A stretch of 64,000 nt of DNA from contig CADEFN010000004.1 of the NCBI GenBank assembly GCA_902826615.1, forward strand, positions 434,001-498,000, written 5' to 3'. Numbering within the stretch: the first letter of the stretch is position 1; every line of letters begins with the position of its first letter. The notes under the pieces are model-generated. The model saw nothing but the letters and a program-made list of their open reading frames with translations, was not told where the DNA came from and searched no databases. The stretch is from an uncultured Gemmatimonadota bacterium. Lineage in GTDB: Bacteria > Gemmatimonadota > Gemmatimonadetes > Gemmatimonadales > Gemmatimonadaceae. Positions 25,523 to 33,061 of the stretch are shown piece by piece. A program made the position numbers and the translations under genes.

Positions 25523-26400
25523 CGGAGATAGTCGGCGAGAGACATACCCATGATGCGAGAGGTCGAGAGCATGGCGGCCTGGTACACGGTCTGCCGCGAG
25601 ACCAGCTCCGTCACCGCCTTTTCCAGATCAGCGTCCTGCAAGTTCGATTTGAACGCCCGCAGTGACGTATCGAGCGCGCCGAGGTTGGCATCGGCAATTT
25701 CGAGTTGTGCGGTTTGCGCGCCCACCTCGCCCAGCATCACCTGCATGCTGGAATGCGCACCGTCGATGGTGTCGATGGAGGTGAGAATTGCCGGCACGTC
25801 ATCGGCGCCTAACGCGGCCGAGAGTTCGTCGAAGGCGGCAAGGACATTGGATGTCAGAAAGACATCGGTGGCGTTATGGCCCGCCCGCACCCGGAGCGCA
25901 GACGAGACTTCGGCCAAACGATTGCCCGTTGGTGGCGCCGCGGAAAATGGGGGCGTGGGACTGCTGAGTGGCGCGGTGTCGGACTGATCGCCACCAAAGA
26001 GAAACTCACCCTGATGCTGCTGGTTGCCGATCTGCACGGCGGCGAGCGCGAGCTGATCGATTTCAGCCTTGGCCGTGAGTCGTGTCTGGGCGCTGGCCGT
26101 GGCTGTGCCCTGACTGATGGCCAGCTCCTTCGCGCGCTCGAGCAGCTGCGTCACGGCAGTGAGGGCCTGCTCTTCCACCCCAAGTCGCGCGGTGGCGGAG
26201 TTGATGTTGCGCTGGTACTGCTCGATCGCGCGCAGTGAGGAGCCGGTCTTCACGATGGCCGACGCCGCCGACGGATCGTCCGAGGCAACTTCAACGCGCA
26301 AACCACTGGAGGCACGACGCTGAGCCTCGTCCACCCGGCGCAGCGACTCCTGCAGAGTGTTCAGGGCGTTGCGGGTGGTGATGTTATTGGTGATCCGCAT
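25519..26400 (-). CDS. flgL: Hook-filament junction protein FlgL
   Basis: A 293-residue protein of the flagellin superfamily: MRITNNITTRNALNTLQESL and SSGLRVEVASDDPSAAS at the N-terminus, and the C-terminal helix with LEKAVTELVSRQTVYQAAM followed by GMSLADYLR. GNQQHQGEFLFGG near residue 130 is typical of FlgL. It forms the last ring between hook and filament. It starts the minus-strand operon flgL-fliW-glycosyltransferase-fkbM, while its partner FlgK is encoded 29 kb away. Confidence 0.93.
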   Translation of the reverse strand: MRITNNITTRNALNTLQESLRRVDEAQRRASSGLRVEVASDDPSAASAIVKTGSSLRAIEQYQRNINSATARLGVEEQALTAVTQLLERAKELAISQGTATASAQTRLTAKAEIDQLALAAVQIGNQQHQGEFLFGGDQSDTAPLSSPTPPFSAAPPTGNRLAEVSSALRVRAGHNATDVFLTSNVLAAFDELSAALGADDVPAILTSIDTIDGAHSSMQVMLGEVGAQTAQLEIADANLGALDTSLRAFKSNLQDADLEKAVTELVSRQTVYQAAMLSTSRIMGMSLADYLR

Positions 26401-26479
26401 CTCAATTCATGAGGGGGAGACCGACAGAAATGGCCGGGCGGAAGAAGTTGCCTATGCCCTGCCGGAGCGTCTTGGGGGA

Positions 26480-26506
26480 GTATCGGCCGGTTCTGCCGGT
26501 CCTGAA
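26480..26506 (-). promoter_or_regulatory. Sigma-28 (FliA) promoter of flgL
   Basis: On the minus strand, TTCA, 15 bases, then GCCGATAC, with the -10 end 80 bases before the flgL start. The -10 is strong and identical to that of flgM; the -35 is weak. It would drive the whole flgL-fliW-glycosyltransferase-fkbM unit. Confidence 0.55.
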
Positions 26507-26526
26507 CCCACTCTCTGCGGCACCGC

Positions 26527-27951
26527 ATGGCCACGATTCTGTACGTCGACGACGAACCATCCGTCGGGCTGGTCCTTGAAGACACACTGACGCGCGCGGG
26601 ACATCGCGCCCTCGGAGCCCACAATGTCGTCGAGGCGCTGCAGATCCTGTCGCGGGAGACGATCGACCTGATTCTGTCCGACTACCGGATGCCGGGGCTG
26701 ACCGGGCTCGAATTCCTGGCCCTGCTGCAGCGAGAGGGATATGACATCCCGCTCATCATGGTCACGGGATACGCCTCTATTGAACACGCAGTGTCGGCCA
26801 TCAAGGCCGGCGCGATTGACTACATCACCAAGCCCATCCGCACGCAGCAGCTCGAGCTGGCGGTTGAACAGGCGCTGGAGTACGTCAAACTCCGCCGCGA
26901 GAACGAATCACTGCGTCGCGAAGTGATGGAGTTCCGCAACGAACGGGTGATCGTGGGTGAAGCGCTGGCCATTCGTCGTATTCAGCAAACGGTCGCCACC
27001 GTCGCCCCGACCCGCGCCACCATTCTGCTGCAGGGTGAAAGCGGAACAGGCAAAGAGTTGTTTGCGCGTGCCATTCACGATCAGTCCGATCGCCGTGACC
27101 GGACATTTATCAAGCTGAATTGCGCCGCACTCCCCGAAGGTCTCATTGAAAGTGCGCTCTTCGGCCACGAACGCGGCGCCTTCACCGGCGCGGTGAAGCG
27201 CGTGGAAGGGGCCTTTGAACGCGCCAATGGCGGCACACTGCTGCTGGACGAAATCTCGGAAATGAAACTCGAGCTCCAGGCCAAACTGCTGCGGGTGCTG
27301 CAGGAGCAGGAGTTCGAGCGCGTGGGTGGTACGAGCCCCATCCGTGTCGATGTGCGCGTGATCGCCACGACCAATCGCAACCTCGCCGACTATGCGGCCG
27401 CTGGGGCCTTCCGGCAGGACCTCTACTATAGACTGAGCGTGGTACCGATCGATATCCCACCGCTGCGCGAGCGGCGGGAGGATATTCCGATGCTGGCCTA
27501 CCGATTTGCGCAGCGCACCGCCACCGACGTGGGCAAGGAGATCGCGGGGATCGCCCCCGATGCACTGCAGATCCTGCAGTCGTATCCGTGGCCAGGCAAT
27601 GTCCGGGAGCTGCAGCACGCCGTTGAACGAGCGGTCATTCTGACGCACGACCCGATGCTGCAGGCGCATCTGTTTGATCAGCAACGCGGGGGCAGTATCC
27701 AGTCGCTGGTGCAGCAGGTGCTGTCGCGCGCGACACCCTCCACGCTGGCGGCGCTGAACGTGGGTTCGTCCGCACCACCAAACGGCATCGTGCTTTCGTC
27801 GCTCAACGTGGACGAAGCTGAGCAGGCGCTCATCAAGCGCGCGCTCGAAATGACAGGCGGCAACCGTACACGTACCGCGGAGCTGCTGGGGATCTCGGTG
27901 CGCACGCTGCGCAACAAGCTCAATGGTCCGGCCCGCGCCGAGGTGAGCTGA
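26527..27951 (+). CDS. NtrC-family sigma-54 activator, FlrC/FleR type
   Basis: A 474-residue regulator with three parts. Receiver 1-120: YVDDEPS, phosphoacceptor Asp in LILSDYRMPG near 54, Lys in DYITKPIRT. AAA+ domain 140-375: GESGTGKE (Walker A), GAFTGA (sigma-54 contact), GGTLLLDEI (Walker B), and the arginine-finger region RQDLYYRLSV. DNA-binding Fis-type helix-turn-helix 425-470: GGNRTRTAELLGISVRTLRN. It is read divergently from flgL and directly upstream of the flgB operon, whose promoter region has a sigma-54 match. It most likely turns on basal-body and hook genes. Its partner kinase is not in this window. Confidence 0.93.
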   Translation: MATILYVDDEPSVGLVLEDTLTRAGHRALGAHNVVEALQILSRETIDLILSDYRMPGLTGLEFLALLQREGYDIPLIMVTGYASIEHAVSAIKAGAIDYITKPIRTQQLELAVEQALEYVKLRRENESLRREVMEFRNERVIVGEALAIRRIQQTVATVAPTRATILLQGESGTGKELFARAIHDQSDRRDRTFIKLNCAALPEGLIESALFGHERGAFTGAVKRVEGAFERANGGTLLLDEISEMKLELQAKLLRVLQEQEFERVGGTSPIRVDVRVIATTNRNLADYAAAGAFRQDLYYRLSVVPIDIPPLRERREDIPMLAYRFAQRTATDVGKEIAGIAPDALQILQSYPWPGNVRELQHAVERAVILTHDPMLQAHLFDQQRGGSIQSLVQQVLSRATPSTLAALNVGSSAPPNGIVLSSLNVDEAEQALIKRALEMTGGNRTRTAELLGISVRTLRNKLNGPARAEVS

Positions 27952-28002
27952 GCCTGGAGGCACTTCCCGCCTATCAGGCGGCGGCAATCTCTTCCGGGAT
28001 GG

Positions 28003-28029
28003 TAAAAGCTGCGCGTGGTCTGCCGACCA
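28003..28029 (+). promoter_or_regulatory. Possible sigma-28 promoter before flgB
   Basis: TAAA, exactly 15 bases, then GCCGACCA (consensus GCCGATAA). It lies 207 bases before the flgB start, further than the sigma-54 match at 28160, and the -10 lacks the TA step. It may give extra late expression, or may be chance. Confidence 0.35.
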
Positions 28030-28159
28030 GATTGCCGGCGATACCGATCGTCGCAAGGCCTGGTCGATGACGCTGCAGCTCCAGATGCCACAACAACTTA
28101 GGTCGTTCCTGACGCGCTCCGGATTACCGGGGCGCGTCTCTGTTTGGTGCAGTTCGGCG

Positions 28160-28175
28160 AGTGGTCCACCCATTG
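28160..28175 (+). promoter_or_regulatory. Sigma-54 promoter before flgB
   Basis: TGGTCC-ACCCA-TTGC, with GG and GC exactly 10 bases apart as required; consensus TGGCAC-N5-TTGC. Transcription would start near 28186, about 50 bases before flgB. The activator gene just upstream carries GAFTGA. No enhancer palindrome was identified. Confidence 0.6.
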
Positions 28176-28235
28176 CCATTACAGGGTGCAGAAGCTCCAC
28201 GGGTCGTCTCACTCCCCTTGCCGGGTTGAACGCCA

Positions 28236-28520
28236 ATGATGTTCGGATTTTTTGGACGTGTTTCCGCCGCTCCGCGCCTGATCGAGGCGCTGGACGCGAG
28301 TGCGCAGCGCCGCGACATGATCTCGCAGCGCATCGCGGCGGCGTCGGCACGTAATCAGTCGGGGTTTGCCCTGCCCCTCGAGGCAGCGGCGGCTCCCGAA
28401 GTCATCGATACCGAAGCCGAGATGACGCGGCTGGCGAACGAAGACCTCAACAACCAGGCACTGACGAAGATGCTGCAAAGCACCTACGCCAGCTTGCGTT
28501 CGGTCATCCGGGATCGCTGA
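28236..28520 (+). CDS. flgB: Proximal rod protein FlgB (short form)
   Basis: A 94-residue protein; FlgB is usually 110-140. The C-terminal part is typical (DTEAEMTRLANEDLNNQALTKML, then STYASLRSVI). The N-terminal half lacks the 'NiANa.TPGY' motif of rod proteins, replaced by ISQRIAAASARNQSG. It overlaps flgC by one base (TGATG). The shortened front may reflect altered packing at the start of the rod. Identity rests on position and the C-terminal motif. Confidence 0.85.
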   Translation: MMFGFFGRVSAAPRLIEALDASAQRRDMISQRIAAASARNQSGFALPLEAAAAPEVIDTEAEMTRLANEDLNNQALTKMLQSTYASLRSVIRDR

Positions 28521-29029
28521 TGACTACGCCCATTCGCCTGCTCCCGTTCGCCGGTCAAGCGGACCCCGCCACTCGGCCGAATCTCTTTCGTCCGCTGGAC
28601 ATTGCGAAGGGTGGCATGTCGGTCCAGCGCATGCGCATCGAAACGGCGGTGACCAACATCGCCAATGCCGAAACGACGCGCACGGCTGGTGGCGGTCCCT
28701 ATCAGCGCCGCGTGGTGCGGATCGAAGAAGTGCCACGCCAGGCCGCGCCCCTGCCCCCGCTTCCGGGGGCGGAGCAAGGCATCGCCCCATCGCCCTCCGA
28801 CGCCTTGTCGGGTGTGGAGGTGGTGGCCATCGAAGAAGACCCCACGGAAGGTCCGCTGGTCTACGAGCCCGGGCATCCGGACGCGGACACCAACGGTTAT
28901 GTGCGCATGCCCAACGTGCGTGTGACCGACGAACTCGTTGAGCTGCAGGAGGCCAAGCGCCTCTATGAAGCCAATGCCACGGTGTTCCAGGCGGCCCGGC
29001 AGATGCTGCGTCGCGCTCTCGAGATTTAG
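28520..29029 (+). CDS. flgC: Proximal rod protein FlgC
   Basis: A 169-residue rod protein. The N-terminal coil is LDIAKGGMSVQRMRIETAVTNIANAET in pieces, with VTNIANAETTRT as the conserved turn; the C-terminal part has DTNGYVRMPNVR and LVELQEAKRLYEANATVFQA, both characteristic of FlgC. It starts about 25 residues later than usual, with a Pro-rich lead. It forms the rod just above the MS ring with FlgB, FlgF and FliE. Confidence 0.93.
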   Translation: MTTPIRLLPFAGQADPATRPNLFRPLDIAKGGMSVQRMRIETAVTNIANAETTRTAGGGPYQRRVVRIEEVPRQAAPLPPLPGAEQGIAPSPSDALSGVEVVAIEEDPTEGPLVYEPGHPDADTNGYVRMPNVRVTDELVELQEAKRLYEANATVFQAARQMLRRALEI

Positions 29030-29046
29030 CCCACTCCATCAGGCCC

Positions 29047-29379
29047 ATGAGCATCAACGGCATTCGTTCTCCCTACGGCACCGTACCGCCGCAGCCGGCC
29101 AGCACGCAGCGGCCCGGTCAGGCCCGTGGGGCACAGCCCGCACCCGCCACACGCACGCAGACGCCGGCGCAGGCACCCCAGGGTGCAACGCCAGCTGGGT
29201 CCATGCAGCCGCCGCCGGGCACCGATCCCGAACTGTGGAGTGTGCTCACGCAGGATGAGCGGGCCTTCTTTGCCAAACTTGGCGCGATGGGTCCCCTCAC
29301 CTACGGCCGTGTGCTCTCGGGTCAGATGTCGCCGCCCTCGCCGGTATCGCGTGGTGGCCGTCTGGACGTGAAGGCGTAA
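29047..29379 (+). CDS. Small Pro-rich protein between flgC and fliE, unrecognised
   Basis: A 110-residue protein. Residues 1-60 are Pro, Gln, Ala and Thr rich and disordered. Residues 60-92 form a compact segment (DPELWSVLTQDERAFFAKLG, then MGPLTYGRVL) that looks conserved and structured. There is no signal peptide or membrane segment. It is 17 bases after flgC and 2 bases before fliE, so it is co-translated with rod genes. Such a gene is absent from the classic flgB-flgC-fliE order. It could be a rod adaptor, an export chaperone or a regulator; I do not recognise the family. Confidence 0.7.
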   Translation: MSINGIRSPYGTVPPQPASTQRPGQARGAQPAPATRTQTPAQAPQGATPAGSMQPPPGTDPELWSVLTQDERAFFAKLGAMGPLTYGRVLSGQMSPPSPVSRGGRLDVKA

Positions 29380-29381
29380 GC

Positions 29382-29792
29382 ATGAGCGATCCCATCGGCG
29401 CGTTGCGTGGCGGTCTCGGCTCTGCGAACTCCCTTGGCTCCGGCCTTGGCGGATCACTGCAGGCTGCCTTTGACACGTTGTCAAAGGAAGCCAACGCCGC
29501 CGGGCGTGCCCTCGGCAGCGATGGCGAGAAGACCTACTCGGTGGACATCGGCAAGGGCGATCCCTCCCTTGGCCCGTCCTTTGGTGACACCATCAACGGA
29601 TTCGTCAATCAGGTGTCGGACGCCCAGGAGCAGGCCGGCAAGCTGCGCGACGCGTTTCTGAACGGCGAACCCGTGGAGTTGCACCGCGTCACCACCGCCG
29701 CCGCCGAAGCCGGGATTGCCCTCGACCTGATGGTGGAATTGCGCAACAAGGTGCTTGAGGCCTATCGCACCCTCATCACCATGCAGAGTTAG
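29382..29792 (+). CDS. fliE: Hook-basal body protein FliE
   Basis: A 136-residue protein; the last 70 residues are FliE: FVNQVSDAQEQAGKL, LNGEPVELHRVTTAAAEAGIA and LMVELRNKVLEAYRTLITM in pieces. FliE links the MS ring to the rod and is the first protein exported. The N-terminal 55 residues are Gly and Ser rich and longer than in enterics. It is followed by fliF after 15 bases. Confidence 0.92.
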   Translation: MSDPIGALRGGLGSANSLGSGLGGSLQAAFDTLSKEANAAGRALGSDGEKTYSVDIGKGDPSLGPSFGDTINGFVNQVSDAQEQAGKLRDAFLNGEPVELHRVTTAAAEAGIALDLMVELRNKVLEAYRTLITMQS

Positions 29793-29807
29793 GAGCCGTA
29801 GCCGCTG

Positions 29808-31379
29808 ATGCCCCCCGCACTGGACAACCTGTTCGCCCGCTTTGGTGGGACCCGCCGTGTCATGACGTTAGGCATCGGGGTCCTGGCCATTGCCCTGATC
29901 TTTGGTGTGTCCCGCTGGGCCACGCGCCCGATGATGGTCCCCATCGTCAGCGGCGCCCCTCTGGAAACCATCGATCCCCTCACGCAGCGACTCACCCAGG
30001 AGGGGATCATCTGGGAGCTCGGGCGTGGCGGGTCGGATGTGCTGGTACAGACCGTCGACCTGCCCCGTGCGCGCGTCGCACTGGCCAAGGAAGGGATGCC
30101 GTCGTCGGGCCGGCGCGGTCTCGAAATCTTCGATGATCCGTCGTACACCATGACGGACTTCACGCAGCGCATCAACTATCGTCGCGGTCTCGAGGGAGAA
30201 CTCGAGCGCACCATCGGGCAGATGCGCGGCGTGGCATCGGCCAAGGTGCATCTCGCCATTCAGGAAACCGCCACCTTCCGCCGCAACGATTCTCCATCGA
30301 CGGCGAGTGTCACGCTCTCGCTGCAGGGCAATGAAGAGCCGGGGGCCGATGTGGTCCGCGGCGTCTCGCATCTGGTGGCCTCGAGTGTTGGCATGGGACT
30401 CGACGCCGAGCATGTCTCGGTGCTCGACGCCTCGGGGCGTTTGCTCACCCGACCGGCCGACGAAACACCAACCGGACTCACCAGCCGTCAGCTCGAAGTC
30501 CAGCGCGACTACGAGACCCATCTGCAGAAGAAGGCCTCCGACCTGGTGAGCCAGGTGGTTGGTCCCGCCAACGCACGCGTGGAAGTGGCGGCTGCCATGA
30601 ACTTTGATCGCCTCGAGCGCACGACACAAACTGTCGATCCCGAGCGGCAAGTCACGGCGCAGGAACAGAAGTCGGAGATCGTGCCGGGCGCACAGGGCGG
30701 CGCCGGCTCGACCCAGCAGGCCATTGCCTACGAAAACAGCAAGAGCACGGAATCGTTTGCACAAGCGGTTGGCAACCTGCGTCGGCTGACGGTCTCGGTG
30801 CTGGTGAACGAGCGCCAGATCGGCACCGGAGACAGCGCGCGGTTCGTCGCGCGGACCGGACAGGAGCTGGCACAGCTCGACTCCCTGGTGCGCACCGCCG
30901 TCGGTTTTGACTCAACCCGCGGCGACCGCGTGAACGTGATCTCGGTGGCCTTCCCGCGGCCCGAAGCACAAATCGAGGTCCCGGAACCCGCGCCAACGAT
31001 CATCCAGCGCGTGCAGGGCAATCAGAACCTCATCTTCAATACGGCGGCCATGGTGTTCGCCTTCGTGATCGGGTTCCTCGCCCTGCGGTCCATCAAGTCG
31101 GCCGCGCCCGGCACCCCCGCACTGGCCGCTGCTGGTGCCGGAACGGCTCTGGTCCCGGCCGGATCGTTCCCCGGGCAGGGTTTCGACGCCCCGTCTCGCT
31201 TTGATGTCGCAGCGCTCCCCGCCGCGCCGGAGCCCGAGGCGCCACGTCAGCTCAGCATGACCCCCGAGCTGGCCGCGCTCCAGGCCAACCAGGAATCGAA
31301 GAATCGCGTGATGGCCACGGTCGATCAGCAACCCGAAATCGCGGCGAAGATGATTCGTGCGTGGATGAAGGAGTCCTGA
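29808..31379 (+). CDS. fliF: MS-ring protein FliF
   Basis: A 523-residue inner-membrane protein with a helix at residues 20-40 (VMTLGIGVLAIALIFGVSRW) and a second near 405-425 (NTAAMVFAFVIGFLALRSI). Between them lie the ring-building domains with RVALAKEGMPSSGRRGLEIFDD and YRRGLEGELERTI. The C-terminal tail (after 470) holds the FliG-binding segment with a late QQPEIAAKMIRAWMKES. FliF forms the base on which the switch, rod and export gate assemble. Confidence 0.95.
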   Translation: MPPALDNLFARFGGTRRVMTLGIGVLAIALIFGVSRWATRPMMVPIVSGAPLETIDPLTQRLTQEGIIWELGRGGSDVLVQTVDLPRARVALAKEGMPSSGRRGLEIFDDPSYTMTDFTQRINYRRGLEGELERTIGQMRGVASAKVHLAIQETATFRRNDSPSTASVTLSLQGNEEPGADVVRGVSHLVASSVGMGLDAEHVSVLDASGRLLTRPADETPTGLTSRQLEVQRDYETHLQKKASDLVSQVVGPANARVEVAAAMNFDRLERTTQTVDPERQVTAQEQKSEIVPGAQGGAGSTQQAIAYENSKSTESFAQAVGNLRRLTVSVLVNERQIGTGDSARFVARTGQELAQLDSLVRTAVGFDSTRGDRVNVISVAFPRPEAQIEVPEPAPTIIQRVQGNQNLIFNTAAMVFAFVIGFLALRSIKSAAPGTPALAAAGAGTALVPAGSFPGQGFDAPSRFDVAALPAAPEPEAPRQLSMTPELAALQANQESKNRVMATVDQQPEIAAKMIRAWMKES

Positions 31380-31380
31380 G

Positions 31381-32430
31381 ATGGGGACCGCACTCGCCAC
31401 ACGCTCCACCGGGATTGACATAGTCGACCCGACCGCGATGTCGGGACGCCAGAAGGCGGCCATTCTCTGCTTGGCGTTAGGCACGGATGGTGCCGCCAAG
31501 GTGACGCAGAAGCTGCAACCCGACGAGGTTGACGCCCTGTCATTCGAGATTGCCCGCGTCGAGCAGGTGTCGCCCGAGGTGGTCGATTCGGTCCTCGACG
31601 AGTGGCTGACCCGCATCCGCGTGGCCGACTCGCTGGCGCAGGGTGGTATCGACGCCGCACGCGAGATTCTCGAGAAGGCCTTTGGCTCGCGCAAAGCGAC
31701 CCAGGTGCTCGAACGCATCCAGGGGCAGCTGCAGAACACGATTGGTCTGCATCGGCTGCGGAATGCCGACCCGCAGCAGCTCGGACAGATGCTGGGGGGA
31801 GAACACCCGCAGACCATCGCCGTGATCCTGTCGCACCTCGAACCGCAGCATACGGCGGCGATCCTCAAGGAACTCGAGTCGAGCACGGGCTCCGAAGTGG
31901 TCTATCGCATGGCCAAGATGGAGAAGGTCTCGCCCGAGCTGATCATGCTCATCGAGCGGACCCTCAGCGCGGATGCGGACCTCACATCGGCAGCCGGCAT
32001 GAGTTCATCCGGTGGACCAGCGGCTGTGGCATCGGTCCTCAACTACGTCACGGCGTCGCTCGAGAAGGTGCTGCTCGATGGCGTCAGCACCATGGACCAG
32101 GGGCTCTGCGACCAGATCAAGAACCTGATGTTCGTGTTCGAGGATCTCTCCGGCCTCGATGCGCGCGCCCTGCAGCGGTTGCTGCGCGACGTGGACTCCA
32201 AGGAACTGGCTCTCGCCCTCAAGGCGGCGTCGGTCGATCTCAGGGGCAAGATCACGGGGGCGATGTCGCAGCGTGCGGTGCAGGCACTCAACGACGAGAT
32301 GGAAATGATGGGCCCGGTGCGCATGAAGGACGTGGAAGGTGCCCAGGCCAACATCGTGGCGATGGTGCGCAAGCTCGAAGAAGCAGGCGAAATCGTGTTA
32401 GGCGGTGGAGATGATGACGTTGTCCTCTAA
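31381..32430 (+). CDS. fliG: Flagellar motor switch protein FliG
   Basis: A 349-residue protein with the three FliG domains: N-terminal (MSGRQKAAILCLALG), middle (GGEHPQTIAVILSHLEP, the EHPQ motif) and C-terminal torque helix (DQGLCDQIKNLMFVFEDL, then DVDSKELALALK). The charged residues that meet MotA are present on the torque helix. FliG sits on FliF and turns ion flow into rotation. It starts one base after the fliF stop. Confidence 0.96.
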   Translation: MGTALATRSTGIDIVDPTAMSGRQKAAILCLALGTDGAAKVTQKLQPDEVDALSFEIARVEQVSPEVVDSVLDEWLTRIRVADSLAQGGIDAAREILEKAFGSRKATQVLERIQGQLQNTIGLHRLRNADPQQLGQMLGGEHPQTIAVILSHLEPQHTAAILKELESSTGSEVVYRMAKMEKVSPELIMLIERTLSADADLTSAAGMSSSGGPAAVASVLNYVTASLEKVLLDGVSTMDQGLCDQIKNLMFVFEDLSGLDARALQRLLRDVDSKELALALKAASVDLRGKITGAMSQRAVQALNDEMEMMGPVRMKDVEGAQANIVAMVRKLEEAGEIVLGGGDDDVVL

Positions 32431-33061
32431 GCCGGGACGGATACCGCCCCGGCCTGACGCGCCGGTCCCCACGTTGTGGGCCCTCGAAGAACTCGCGGGC
32501 CCGCGAGCGGCATCGCTGCCCTTCGAATCGCGCGCTGACGCACCGCCGGCGATCGATCTCGACGCCATCCAGCGCGAAGCCTATTCGCGCGGATACCAGG
32601 ACGGCCAGCTGGCTGGCGTGAGCAGTGAAGCGGCCCGGCTGCGTGCGGCGCTAAGTGCGATTGACGACGCGCTGGTGGCGCTGCAGAACGAAGCATCCGC
32701 CTGGCTCGGCAATGCCCGCGAGAATGTGTGCGCGATTGCCGTGGCCGTGGCGCGCCAGATCGTCGGGCGCGAATTGCTCTCTAATGAATCGACGGTGACC
32801 GAGCTGGTGCAGCGTGCCCTCGCCGAGGTGCCCGTGGATCAGGCGGTGGTGGTGCGGCTCAACCCGGCCGACCTCGCCGTGCTCACCTCGCTGCCTGACG
32901 AGGAGAATGGCGTACGCTCTCGCCCTGATGTGCAGTGGGTGTCTGACGCTCGCGTCGCCCCAGGCGGGTGTCTCCTCGAAGGACGCGATCGCATCATCGA
33001 TGGGCGTATCGATACCGCGCTCGAGCGTTTGTACCGCCGACTGAGTGGCATCGATGCATGA
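32411..33061 (+). CDS. fliH: Flagellar export regulator FliH
   Basis: About 216 residues. The start is one of GTG 32405, ATG 32411 or ATG 32414, all inside the fliG end; a GGAG overlaps this stretch. The central part has the FliH GxxxG-like helix (AYSRGYQDGQLAGVSSEAARL) and the C-terminal part has RQIVGRELLSNEST and LNPADLAVL, shared with ATP synthase stator subunits. FliH holds the FliI ATPase. The N-terminal Trp motif (TLWALEELAG) may contact FlhA or the C ring. Confidence 0.88.
   Translation: MMTLSSKPGRIPPRPDAPVPTLWALEELAGPRAASLPFESRADAPPAIDLDAIQREAYSRGYQDGQLAGVSSEAARLRAALSAIDDALVALQNEASAWLGNARENVCAIAVAVARQIVGRELLSNESTVTELVQRALAEVPVDQAVVVRLNPADLAVLTSLPDEENGVRSRPDVQWVSDARVAPGGCLLEGRDRIIDGRIDTALERLYRRLSGIDA

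Noticed and set aside
26440-26460. TGGC...TTGC words before the NtrC-type gene
   Set aside because: The GG and GC pairs are 16, 12, 11 or 8 bases apart, never 10, so this is not a sigma-54 promoter.
26908-28350. 480-residue minus-strand open frame
   Set aside because: Antisense to the NtrC-type regulator, whose three domains are intact.
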